From Silene noctiflora (lineage: Eukaryota > Streptophyta > Magnoliopsida > Caryophyllales > Caryophyllaceae): DNA of 29,509 bases. Shown here in pieces: positions 9,031 through 20,000 of the stretch. Under the pieces are notes generated by a model. That model was not told where the DNA came from, did no database searches, and saw only the letters and a program-made list of their open reading frames with translations. The stretch is from contig VHZZ01000453.1 in the NCBI GenBank assembly GCA_009801015.1, positions 134,380-163,888 of the forward strand, read 5' to 3'. The translations under genes and the position numbers were made by a program. Position 1 is the first letter of the stretch. Each line of letters starts with the position of its first letter.

Positions 9031-9254
9031 GTAGAGCAACAAAAACTTCTAAACAAGGGTTTTCTCTTCAATTTACAGTATTTTCCTTCTTCCACTTCAA
9101 AGTTATCTTCTTCATAAAACAGTAGTCTTCATTAATCCTTCTCTTTTTTTTGGTCGGGAAAGAGACACAAGGCCGGTAAAATACGAGACCTTACTTATTA
9201 CAAGCCATCAGTCCCTACCTCCGGGATATAACCTTTTCAGTAAGATCACTTAAT

Positions 9255-12200
9255 ATGAATGATCGAGGCTTTAATCCTCCAAATCCTTCCATGTTTGGTA
9301 TGGACTATGAGTTCATGGACCAACTCCTGGATGAAGGATGCTGGTTACAGACAGCAGATGGGTCGAATTTCCTGCAACCCGGCCCATCTACATCACGTAA
9401 CTTCAGTTTTCCATCATACCGGGTTCCTAGTTTGACTTACGCTCCTCATGAGAATAGCAATTCCCAAGAGGAGCCTAATAACCCTTCTCAGAATTCATAT
9501 GCTCATAATGCACCGAAAGAAGAACAGGTTTCTGATTCACAACATCAAGATCAAAGGTCAATGATCCCAATAGCCAGAATTCCAAATCAAAGCCTCAGTA
9601 TTAGTTGGGAAGGCGATGAAATTAATCGAATATTATGGATTGAACCAAAGGCAAGGACTGGACCTTCAACAACTGTGAGAGACAGGTTGATGTTAGCTAT
9701 CTCGCAGCTGAGTGAATTAAACAGAAATAGAGATGTTTTGATTCAAATATGGGTTCCTGTCAAAAAAGGTCTAAAAAGTTTTTTGACAACAGCAGAACAA
9801 CCATATTTCTTTCAGCCTAATAGTGCAAGTCTACTCCATTATAGAGATGTTTCTGAGAAGTATGAGTTTCTGGCAGATGAAGATACTAAACAGGCACTCG
9901 GGTTACCCGGGCGAGTCTTCCTTGGCAAAGTTCCGGAATGGACACCGGACGTGAGGCTCTTCAGGCAGGAAGAGTATCCTAGAAGCAAATTTGCTCACCA
10001 ATATGATGTTAGAGGGTCTATTGCTCTTCCCGTCTTTGAGAAGGGAAGTGGTGATTGCCTTGGTGTGGTTGAGATCGTCATGACTACCCAAGACTTCAAT
10101 TATCGACCCGAAGTTGAAAGTGTTTGTAAAGCTCTTGAGGTCTCTTCTACCTTATACTTTTTCATAATTACCATTGCTTTTGTCTTAAGAGTTCAATATG
10201 ACAACAATTCAGTCTAACTGGCCCAAAATCATTCTTCTTGTTATGTTGTTTGTTCAATCTTTTGGAAATAGCCCTTTACTAGTAACGGCGAATCTAGAGG
10301 ATTTTGTTTTAGTGTCCTGTTGATAGAAAAATACATCGATCTTAAAAATTTTTAGCTTAAGCTTCAGACAATGCAAAAAACAAAAAAAAAAAAAAAAGGA
10401 AAAGAAAAAAAATACTTTCCCGGTGTGCCGGGGACGCGGCTCCATGTACTACGAACTGCCAATGTGTACTAGTCTTTATTTGAGGCAAGGTAGCGCGTCT
10501 AAACTTTTCGAGACCCATCAATAGCGGGACCTACTCGACCCAGGAATGGCGGGTCCTACTCGTATTCCTCATGGCCACTGGCTTTTGTCAACTATGCCAC
10601 TAGAGTTGCATGTCCCCAGCTTCTGTTGAAGAACAGTTGATTTTGGTTGCATCTGTAATAGAAACTCACATCAGGAAACATAATGAATGGTTGGCATTCA
10701 CAAGAGGGCTCAATTTTCTCAACAATCCAAGTGTTTTAACTTTTTGCAGCCATGTGGGTTTTGGACCAACTTTTTTTGTCCATGTATTTCTCTCAGAGAT
10801 GTACATACAGTTGCAGGATTTTTTAATGATTACTTCAACTATTATGCTTCTCAAAAGTCTTGTTGACAATTTTCATTCTTCGGAAACAAAATAAATACTT
10901 TTGTCCGTGAATTTACAGTCTTCTTGTTTAACTTTTTTTTTTCCTTTTTTTTTTTTTGCAGACTGTTCATCTTAGGAGTTCAGAAACCTTTCACAGTTCC
11001 GAGGAACAGGTATTATACACAATGCTAATATATCCGAAATTGATCATCTTTCTTTTGGTTCAAAAGGGGCTTACAATGGCAGTTTTCGTGCTGATGGGTT
11101 TTGACCCAGCTCATGAGTACCTCCCCATAATGACTTAGCAAGCTAGTTTAGCTGTCAGTGTCATCTTTTTCCATTTGGAGGAACATCACCTTGTATTTCT
11201 CCCATTTCAGGCAGGAAAAGGATTCTTTGAGGCTGTAAGGCTTGAGATTCTAAAAGTCTTGAGAATCGTAAGTGACAAACACGACCTGCCTCTTGCTCAA
11301 ACTTGGGGATCATGTTCTCAACAAGGAAAGGGTGGATGCTGGAATTCTGACAAAAGCGCCCCCTGTGTTTCAACCATTGATTCTGCTTGCCTTGTTCGAG
11401 ATCAACGAGTACTCGATTTCCACAAGGCTTGTTCAGAACACCACCTATTAAGAGGGCGAGGGGGCATTATTGGCAAAGCCTTTGAGACAAACCAGCTATG
11501 TTTTGCTACTGATGTCACTGAGTTTAGTAAGGCTGATTACCCTCTCTCTCACCATGCCAAGATGTTTGGTTTGCGTGGTGCAGTCGCAATAAGAGTCCGA
11601 AGCATCTACCAGGATTTTAACGATTATGTTTTGGAATTCTTTTTACCAATACACCTTCCGGAAACAGGGCTGGGTATCCATGGCAGTATCTGGCAGACAG
11701 TTACAATGGCAGTACAGGAAAACTGCAGAAATATACAGTTCATTATGGACAGTGATTATGAGCCACAAACCTCATTTTCAGGCAAAAAGACATCAGAAAA
11801 TGAGACCTCTTCCTGGTTTTCACACATTGTGGAGCAACGCAAAAAAGGTAAAGAGGTGGCCGTTTCATTGGATTTTGGAGAGGAGGAGCCTACCAAAGAG
11901 TTTAAGTTTTCGACTCAATGGAGTGATAGTGAGCCAAATTTACAATTAGGACAGGTTTATTCAGACAGTGGAAATGTTAAGCAAAGTTCGAAGTCTGATG
12001 GTATCTCTGGTGTATCATCCGGTGGCCGGTTTCCTCTTGGATCTAGAAAAGCTGGCGAAAAGCGCAGGACCAAGGCTCAGAAAACCATTAGTCTCCAAGT
12101 ACTAAGGCAATACTTTGCTGGCAGCCTGAAAGACGCTGCAAAAAACATCGGAGGTAATGCTTTCACTTCACTTAAAACTCCTAACCAATGGAATGCTTGT

Positions 12201-13446
12201 TTTCTGTGAATTACCTTTTTGAAGAAAATGTGTTGACGATATATAAAGAAAACGGATGTATTTATTTAAATCCTAAAACTGATTGGCAATAGAAGAAGTG
12301 GCACACAGAGTACTCTAGACTCTAGACTGATATAAAATCAATTTTCTCTCTTCAAAAGAAGCAATATAGAAGAAGTGGTCTATTGCCTAATAAATTTCAT
12401 GCTCTCTCATGAGGCTGACCTATATTACGAGGTGACTATTCATGGTTCCTGTTTTTAGTGGGTTTGTGGTATATTCCTACATCGGCTACTTGGATGAGGA
12501 TTTTGTCAACTTGGGTTGGTCTCGTGTTATATTAATATGCGAGTCATGCGACCTCTTTCAAAAGACTAACTGGATAAATTATAACACAATGTCACACTCA
12601 TTTGCAGTTTGTCCTACTACTCTGAAAAGAATATGCAGGCAGCATGGAATAGCCAGATGGCCTTCAAGAAAAATCAAGAAAGTGGGTCATTCTCTAAAAA
12701 AGCTTCAGCTCGTGATCGACTCGGTTCAGGGAGCTGAAGGCTCTATCCAACTATCTTCTTTTTATACCAAATTTCCAGAACTGAACAGTCCAAACACACA
12801 ACTAACAGACAACACCCAAATTCCGCTTCCCAACTTGAATGATCAAGCCAATTCCAAACAGCAGCCCATTACTCAGGCTGAAGGCTGCATTTTCAGTTCT
12901 GGTGCTACTACTTCAAACTCTGCTTCCACTTCTTCCAGTCACACCTCTACTTCCAGTCATTGCTTCCCTAGTGGGCCCAAGGTTTCTTCCCCGATTCCCT
13001 CCAATCCCTCTGAAGATCTTTCTGGATCCCTTAAGAGGGCCCGAAGTGACGCCGAGTTGCAACTTTTAGCTAAAAAAGAAAACAATCAAATTCTAGAAAG
13101 AACCCAAAGCACTAAAACCTTCACTGACCATCATCCTCCTAAAACTTGGCCTGTTTTCAAAGCTAAAGCTACTTTCGGGGAGGAAAAGGTCCGATTTACA
13201 GTCTTACCCAACATGGGCTTCCACAAATTGCAGCAAGAAATTGCCACAAGATTCAATCTTGCGGATTTGAGCAAAATGGGTATCAAGTATTTGGATGATG
13301 ATCGAGAATGGGTTCTCTTAACATGTGATGCTGATCTAGAGGAATGTATAGATATACATAGATCATCAGGAAGCCATACAATTAGGCTTGCTTTATCACA
13401 TTTTACGAGCTCAGGCGGTTCTACTGGTAGCAGAGGTTTTTCCTAA
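9255..13446 (+). CDS. NLP: NIN-like protein (NLP), RWP-RK/PB1 transcription factor
   Basis: Four exons join in frame at GT-AG sites: 9255-10139, 10962-11009, 11211-12153 and 12608-13446, giving 904 aa, typical for the family (about 800-960). The N-terminus has the acidic MDYEFMDQLLDEGCWLQ motif. A GAF-like regulatory domain covers about 125-300, with LPGRVFLGKVPEWTPDVR and NYRPEVESVCKALE, and a second conserved block (HLPLAQTW-like to YPLSHHAKMFGL) lies around 325-450. The RWP-RK DNA-binding domain is at about 600-655 (VLRQYFAGSLKDAAKNIG across the last splice, then RWPSRK). A C-terminal PB1 domain at about 808-890 includes IKYLDDDREWVLLTCDADLEE. Family knowledge: NLPs bind nitrate-responsive elements and activate nitrate uptake and assimilation genes in the nucleus; Arabidopsis NLP7 also senses nitrate through its N-terminal half. 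Sequence resembles the NLP1/2/4/5 group more than NLP6/7. The stretch after LEFFLP (about 465-490) is divergent. Read-through of intron 1 would give a 320-residue truncated form, considered an artefact. Confidence 0.93.
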
Positions 13447-14060
13447 CTACAGATTGCCGGAATTTTAAGGCCTAGGGAACTTTGTTGTTCCCAATGTATT
13501 GTAGTCTCTGTTATTATTCTTTGCCAAAAGTCACAGTTATAGTAGGATTTTTTGTTCCAACCATGGAAGTGGTAATTGATATGGTTTTAGTACATTTCTT
13601 TACCCATAATCTTGTATTCTACATGAATATTTTGCGGATCATGGTTTTGTAATTGACATTGTAAAAAAATGCAATGATTAAACTTTTGACTATTAGGTTT
13701 ATGTGCAACAAAAATGGTAAAACATTTTCTCGACCTGTGGTGGTGAGGGAAAGAGTGACTGTCGCTTCCTGAACCCCAATGAGAAATTTATTAGTTTTAA
13801 GATTTTTCTCTATCGTCTCTAAATTTTAGAATTGGCTTTCTTTGGGTTATATTGTTTTCAACAATAGTCTAGTTCCACCTTTCTCAATTGCATTTTCCTT
13901 GATTGCATGAAATATCGGAGAAAGCTGGTGGTACTTACAAGCAACTCCGTCCCTTAATCGAAAAGAGGGGAAATTGGGACAACGCTAATTCAAGATCAAC
14001 TTACAAACGAGTTGTCAAGTTTTGCCAATAGTTCTAAATCATAGACCCATAATAGTTAGT
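13447..14060. other. NLP 3' flank and untranslated region
   Basis: AT-rich DNA follows the TAA stop, with 'aatgtattgtag' and 'catgaatattttg' style motifs that could carry polyadenylation signals. No coding is visible. The region separates two convergent genes. Confidence 0.5.
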
Positions 14061-14178
14061 AAAATTCTGGTGTCCTCCGGGAGGACAGTCCTCCTTCCAC
14101 ATAAAAGCAATCCACCAAATGGAATATTATAAAGGCTTGGGTGTAAGGAGTCGGTCCTTCGGGAGGACACAAGAATTT
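14061..14178. mobile_element. Foldback MITE (about 118 bp) between convergent genes
   Basis: The left arm AAAATTCTGGTGTCCTCC continues through GGGAGGAC. The right arm, read on the other strand, starts AAAATTCTTGTGTCCTCC and continues CGAAGGACCGACTCCTT. About 35 bases per arm pair with a few mismatches, leaving a loop near 14097-14142. It has no coding capacity. The target duplication is not clear. Confidence 0.65.
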
Positions 14179-14477
14179 TTATAATAATTAATACAAAAAA
14201 GCACAAGACAATGTTAATTTAACTGTTTGAAGAGATTGCTCACCTTGTAGCCTTTCGTCCTTGTGCACTACTCTCCCTGGCGCGGACAATATATAATGTT
14301 CGAAGAAAGCTTTGTCAACATTAACTTCCACAACAATAGGCTATTACTCTCTATCCCAAAATCATCGATGTTTTTTCCATATTAGTTTGTTGGAAGCCGA
14401 AAAGTACACAGGTAATTCAAGGTTTTTCCTTCTTCTGGCATAGAGTGGTTACCAAAGAGGGGCATTTAAATCATTAC
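14179..14477. other. 3' flank of the PPR gene
   Basis: Non-coding DNA lies downstream of the minus-strand stop codon. I see no feature here beyond probable 3'UTR. Confidence 0.45.
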
Positions 14478-16691
14478 TTACCCTTCAATGGCTTCTTCAT
14501 ATGCGTCATCAATGTGCATACATCTGTGCAGCATCTCAACAACATAGACACTTTCAGTAGCCTGTGGCATGGACTTGTCTCCAGCCACAAACTTGACCAC
14601 CCTATTATCTACCCTAACTAAGCTATAACCGGCAATGACTTGGACTCCTCTTTCCTTTACCATACGTCTCACTTTCGCCACTTTTTTCCATGACCCGGCA
14701 CTTGCATGCAAATTCGAGGCTAACAAGTAACCAGACGACCCGACAGGATCCAAGTCGAGAACCCGAGAAATTGCTCCTTCGCCGATCTCTGCTTTTTTGT
14801 ACCTAATACATGAACTCAATATTGCCCCCCAAATCCTTACACCTCCCTTTAGTTTTTCAGGCATGATTTCAATAAGTTCCATAGCATTTTCCAAATTTCC
14901 TGATCTGCTCAACATGTCAATCACACATGCGTAATGCTCTAAAGTTGGTTCAATTCCGAGATCTTCAACCATCTCTTTGAAGAAAGATAGGCCTGAAGAA
15001 ATCAAGCCGCCGTGGCTGCAGGCTGCCAAGACTGAAAGTGCTGTTATAGGGTTTGGTTGTATGCCATGAGATTTCATTTCAGTAACCAGAGCTAATGCAT
15101 CTTTAGCTCTGCCATTCATGCCATATCCTGAAATCATAGTGCTCCAAGACATGATGTTTTTCTGCCATATTTGATCAAATGCTTTTCTTGCTTCTTCCAC
15201 TGCCCCACATTTAGAGTACATGTCGACAATGGCAGTCCCCACAGATGTGTCAGTGACAAATCCATTTCGAATAACAATACAGTGTACCCATTTTGACATT
15301 CTCAGTTCGGAAGAGACTGTACAAGCTTCGACTAGATTCAAGATGACGACTTGGTTGAACCGCTTTGAAGAGTTGACCAATGCTCGGAATACAGCAATGG
15401 CCTGATCGGGCATGCCACAATAAGCAAACCCACCAATCATTGTTGCCCAAGCAACTGTGTCCCTTTCATGTATTCTTTGGAACAATATCCAGGCTGGCTC
15501 AATGAGATGACACTTAGCATAAGCATCAATTAAAGAACAAACAACAAAAGGGTTTGATTCATAACTTCTCCGAATTATACTGCTATGAACTAGTTTACAT
15601 TGAGATGGATCAGAAAAATGCTTGCATAAGTGAAGATAGTTCACAAGAGTTACTTCATCTGTTTCGATTCTGGTCTGTGCCATTGAATTAGCTACTCTTA
15701 AAGCTTCTGAATGCATCCCATTACGAATCAATCCCGACAAGAGAAAATTCCAAGACACTGCATTCTTGACTGACATCTCATAGAAAACTTTTAAAGCCGA
15801 GTTTGAGTCATTACACCTCGAATACATATCAATTGTAGAATTTGAAACAAATACTTCTTCATTATGACCTCTGGATACAACGTATGCGTGAAGAGATCTT
15901 CCTAGGTTAATATCTCCAAGATTTCCACATGCCTTAAGAACACTAACCATAGCCATTCCATCTGGGCCAACCTCCATATCCTTAAATATCTTCAAAGCAC
16001 ACAAGGGCTCCTCGTTCTGGACATACCCCCCGATCATAATACTCCAAGAAATGACATCTCTGTCATGCATTTTATCGAACATCTGGTGGGCAGCCTCCAT
16101 ATCAACATCACAATACATGCTCAACAAACAGTTCTGTAGCGAGATAAAGTCCAAAAACCCACACTTCAGCAAATACCCATGAAATTTCCTACCACCCTCA
16201 AAATCTCGAAGAGTACGAAACGCTTGAAGTACAGATACAAGTGTAGAAACATTTGGTTGGAAACCCGAAACTCGGCCCTCGTCAAGAAAAAAAAGCCCAC
16301 CTTTTAGAAGACCATGATCAAGGTACCCATGAATCATAATGTTCCAAGAAACAGAGTCTGTGTTCATCATGTTCTGGAAAACGGATAACGCCGAACTGGG
16401 ACGACCCCATTTCATGTAAAAGTCAAGCGTTGAGTTCCTCACAGAAATGAAGGAGTCGTACCCCTGCTTGATTGAACAAGCGTGCATTAACTCACCATTT
16501 TTGAAAGAAAGTTTAGAACTTGCTTTCATAACTGCAGGGAAGAGTGTAACATCAGTTAGTAAAATGCCAGACCGTCTCATTGCTATATAGCAAGAAATTG
16601 CTTCATGCCATTTCGAAGTCGATAAACATTCCTTGATCTTCAAACACCATTCCGGTAATCTCAAGCTAGAAGAACAACTTGGTAATCTCAT
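14478..16691 (-). CDS. PLS-class pentatricopeptide repeat protein, E/E+ subgroup
   Basis: A single uninterrupted 737-residue frame, as is usual for plant PPR genes. Repeats of about 35 residues run through most of the protein, with typical S/L-motif signatures: VSWNIMIHGYLDHG, VISWSIMIGGYVQN, AVSWNFLLSGLIRNG, VAWATMIGGFAYCG and IMSWSTMISGYGMNG, each preceded by short 'MYSKCG'-like ends. The C-terminus (about 625-725) matches the E/E+ extension (VRIWGAILSSC, SSGYLLASNLHASAGSWKKV, RRMVKERGVQV, YSLVRV) and there is no DYW deaminase domain. Family knowledge: these proteins bind single-stranded RNA in mitochondria or plastids, usually to specify C-to-U editing. From memory the closest Arabidopsis relative is At2g17210, sharing the ending LHRCMHIDDA-like block. 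The N-terminus is short, and I cannot tell which organelle it targets. The start at 16691 is the first ATG of the frame and sits just below a TATA-like motif. Confidence 0.92.
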   Translation of the reverse strand: MRLPSCSSSLRLPEWCLKIKECLSTSKWHEAISCYIAMRRSGILLTDVTLFPAVMKASSKLSFKNGELMHACSIKQGYDSFISVRNSTLDFYMKWGRPSSALSVFQNMMNTDSVSWNIMIHGYLDHGLLKGGLFFLDEGRVSGFQPNVSTLVSVLQAFRTLRDFEGGRKFHGYLLKCGFLDFISLQNCLLSMYCDVDMEAAHQMFDKMHDRDVISWSIMIGGYVQNEEPLCALKIFKDMEVGPDGMAMVSVLKACGNLGDINLGRSLHAYVVSRGHNEEVFVSNSTIDMYSRCNDSNSALKVFYEMSVKNAVSWNFLLSGLIRNGMHSEALRVANSMAQTRIETDEVTLVNYLHLCKHFSDPSQCKLVHSSIIRRSYESNPFVVCSLIDAYAKCHLIEPAWILFQRIHERDTVAWATMIGGFAYCGMPDQAIAVFRALVNSSKRFNQVVILNLVEACTVSSELRMSKWVHCIVIRNGFVTDTSVGTAIVDMYSKCGAVEEARKAFDQIWQKNIMSWSTMISGYGMNGRAKDALALVTEMKSHGIQPNPITALSVLAACSHGGLISSGLSFFKEMVEDLGIEPTLEHYACVIDMLSRSGNLENAMELIEIMPEKLKGGVRIWGAILSSCIRYKKAEIGEGAISRVLDLDPVGSSGYLLASNLHASAGSWKKVAKVRRMVKERGVQVIAGYSLVRVDNRVVKFVAGDKSMPQATESVYVVEMLHRCMHIDDAYEEAIEG

Positions 16692-16726
16692 TGTAGTTCA
16701 CAAGTCAAGAAAGTTGGGGAACCAGG

Positions 16727-16764
16727 AGAGGAGAGAGAGAGAGACTGACTGACTGAGTATATAA
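16727..16764 (-). promoter_or_regulatory. Core promoter of the PPR gene: TATA plus GA/CT repeat
   Basis: On the minus strand TTATATAC (16764-16757) is followed by ACTCAGTCAGTCAGTCTCTC and a CT repeat down to about 16727. The ATG is about 65 bases below the TATA motif, so the leader would be short. This supports the chosen start. No transcript start is known. Confidence 0.5.
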
Positions 16765-17008
16765 GGAATAGAAAGAATCGAATTTCATTTCAATTTCAAT
16801 TAAATTTTATTCTTCGTTGTGGCAAATGAATCTATACAGATACAAACAATAATATATGAGTAAAGGGCAACTGTTTTTTTTCACAAGAATGTTACAACGG
16901 GCTGAACACTGAGACCTATTGAATCAAAGAATATTGAAAGGGAAAGTGAGAGCGACGTCTGTTAGTATTCTCCTATGGGTTGTTGTGCTTCCAATCTACA
17001 TGTAGGAA

Positions 17009-20000
17009 TTATTCTGCGACATTGCAGAGTTGAAGATATGGGCTATGAAACATGACATATCTGGACCAATATGATTTGTATTTGGCGATAGCGAGATCCA
17101 ACCATGGTTTATAGTTGCCGTTGTAATGGACAACAGCAGCATTCTCTATAGCTGTCTGATTGAGGGCAGGATCGTAGCCAAGCCCCAGAACGTGCCAGCT
17201 CCGGTCTAGTGGATAGGTTAGATTGTAGAAAGTGATCAGTCCGGGTGGTAGTGTGCCTAGTTTCCACAGAGTTCTGTCCTCGTTCTGCAAAATCAGTCAT
17301 ACATAGATCAGGGTACTTGTATAGTTGTATGCAACCACAATATCAGGGAGGAAATAGAAAGCAACGTGGACCATATCCAAATTTTTTATTACACGTTTAC
17401 AATGGTTGATATTGGTCCCTTTTGACTTCAACAATCAACTTCGATCACTAATTTCTAATAATATGCAATAGTCACTTTTTAAAAATAGTACAAAAATAGT
17501 TTGGTTTAGTAAATGTGACAAATTGACATTGCACTTCAATATATATTTCAAGAGATTAAAGATCGAAGTTGACCGATAAAAAGAGAACAATATAAACGAG
17601 ATAGAGATAGTACTAGACTTGGTATATTTATTTAGGGAATAAGAGATGAAAACCCGCTAATGTAATATATAGATCACCCTCCACCATCAAATGAAACACA
17701 AAAGAACAGAAATTGTTCACATCAATTAAATTGCACGATAGAGTTACTCTGGTGCCTCAAAGACTACCCACCTACTGAGAGGTAAGAAAGGTTGCATGTA
17801 TGGAGTGTTCCTCATGACATTGAGTGACTACTTCCTGACGACTCAAGAATAAAATTGAGTTGAACGACAATTACGAAGGCAAAGTATAGTTGATCTTTGG
17901 CTCCATCGGAATCAATAAATGTGTGTATAAACATTGAAGGATGGAAAAATCTCTCTATAAACTATTGGCACAATTTGGTACTTGTAACTTAAGAAGGGGT
18001 TATAATCAAGAATGAGCAAAATGACATGAGAATCTACAGCCAAAAAAATATGACACCGGAGCAAGGTGGATTCCGAACATCACTGAAGAGGGACAAAAGA
18101 TGGAAACAAGAGGATGGCTTACCAATTCCTGCCAGTGATGATATATTCCTGTGATATTCTGCTTCTTCCACTCCTTCAGGTCAAACATGTTCATGCCATA
18201 TGCCCAGCCACAAGCATTGGGATCAAAGTTCTGAGAGATGAGAGGATTGGAGAAGTTCAAATACTTGTCAAACCTATGAAAGCTTTCTTTACATGTCTCC
18301 ACGGCACCATTTACCATTCCTTCCATATCAGTAGACCAAAGTGGAGTCAAGTCCTTTTGCACAACAATATCATCATCCAAGAACAAGATCTTATCCAACT
18401 TAGGATATACTTCTGGGAGATAGAAGCGAAGATGGTTCAACATTGACAAATATTTTGGATTTCTGTACTTGAGCTGGTCTGAACCTGTGGAAAGTGCTGA
18501 AGGATTATTATTAACCTTGAAGTAAAACTCTTTCATCCGAGATGATTCAAGCTGACGAAGTACAGGGCAATACGAGGAATTAAGCCACTTGAAATCATCG
18601 ATGTTCAAAACTTCAACAGTAGCATTGTCAGGGGGATTGTCGAAAAACCACATTTTCATGGCTGCGACATTCAACTTGTCTGTCACAATGTGGAAAACAT
18701 GCTTTTCTGGTTCATTTGCATGCACTATTGTGGAATTCACTACCACTGCTGTTGCAAGTACATTATCTGAAAATATCGCGTAGTGGTAAAGAGAAGAATC
18801 TTCGACCTTATGTTTCATGTAAATGCCTTCTTTGGCACGGCCAGGTAAAAAATAATTAGCTGTAAGAAGTTGACTTAAGCAATGCAGTGGCTGAGGGATC
18901 GTCTTTGCAGCTAGTTGAATCAAGAATGCGCTCTGCTTCTTCAGAGCATTTACATTATCTTCAGTAATCTGAACCATTGCTCTTAGCTTCCTTGCCAGGA
19001 CTAAACAATCATGCAATTTCTCCTTTGCTAATGAAAGCATCTCACCCATTGTCATTGCTTGATCAAGTGCACTGCATAAGAAAATCCTCAAACATGATGG
19101 AAAATAAACTAGATGGAATCATTTCAAAATCAAGAAATCCCTTTTATTCTCTAGAATCCTCACTTTCCTTTCATGGCCGATTCAATGGAATCATCCCATT
19201 TATAAATTTGGCAAATAGAGCCTTAATCCTAAATGATTTGGGGTCGGCTGGCATGATTTGCCAAATTTTTGAATCTAAAGAGTATTTATTTTACCTTTAC
19301 AATTTGAATCAAGGCAAGACATATCTTCCAGGACAACGGCCAGCCTAATTAACTTTATAGTTATTGTATCCTTATGGTCTACAAACTTGCTCCTAAATAT
19401 TTGTGCCAAAAGCAGATGAAGCAAATCCAAAGATTTAGGAGCGGGGTTTATCAGACTATCAGAGATACAAGCAATACCTTGATTGAAGATCAGCATCAGA
19501 ATTTGCTTCTCCAATGACCCTTGTGCTCTCTTTAGTGGATTTCATGAGGGACTCATAGAGAATGCTTTCATTCTTAGCTTTAGCAATGGTTGCATATGCT
19601 TTTGCCATAATAATCTGATCACGCATAAGTTTTAAGGTCGAATCAGAGTTTGGGTTTTCATAGTCTCTTCTCCAAATGCTATACTTCCCCATGTATGTAG
19701 TATCCATCTCCTCAGCACGTTCAATGGCTGCTTTTTCCATCTGTGCATCCATCTCTTTATCTTCCTTCATCAACTCTGCAGCCCGGAGCTCCCTCCTTTG
19801 GCGCCTTAATATCTGAGACGCCAAAATGAAAAAAGTAAAAAAAATGGAGCACAAGTAAACAGTAGCAGGCTTACTAACATTGTTCCCCCCACTTCATCAC
19901 CTTAGAGAAAAAATGAACTAAATGCTTTCAAATTTGTGTTTTATAACTCCGTCCATTCCTTCCCAACCTCACCATCCTAGAGAGAGTCAGGAAAGAATCA

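Noticed and set aside
9255-10217. 320-residue stand-alone NLP protein
   Set aside because: The frame after residue 295 reads into an intron; a clean GT donor at 10140 and the in-frame continuation at 10962 restore the family sequence.
18006-19091. 361-residue separate glycosyltransferase
   Set aside because: It is exon 8 of the GAUT gene with intron sequence at both ends; splice sites at 19072 and 18122 link it to the other exons.
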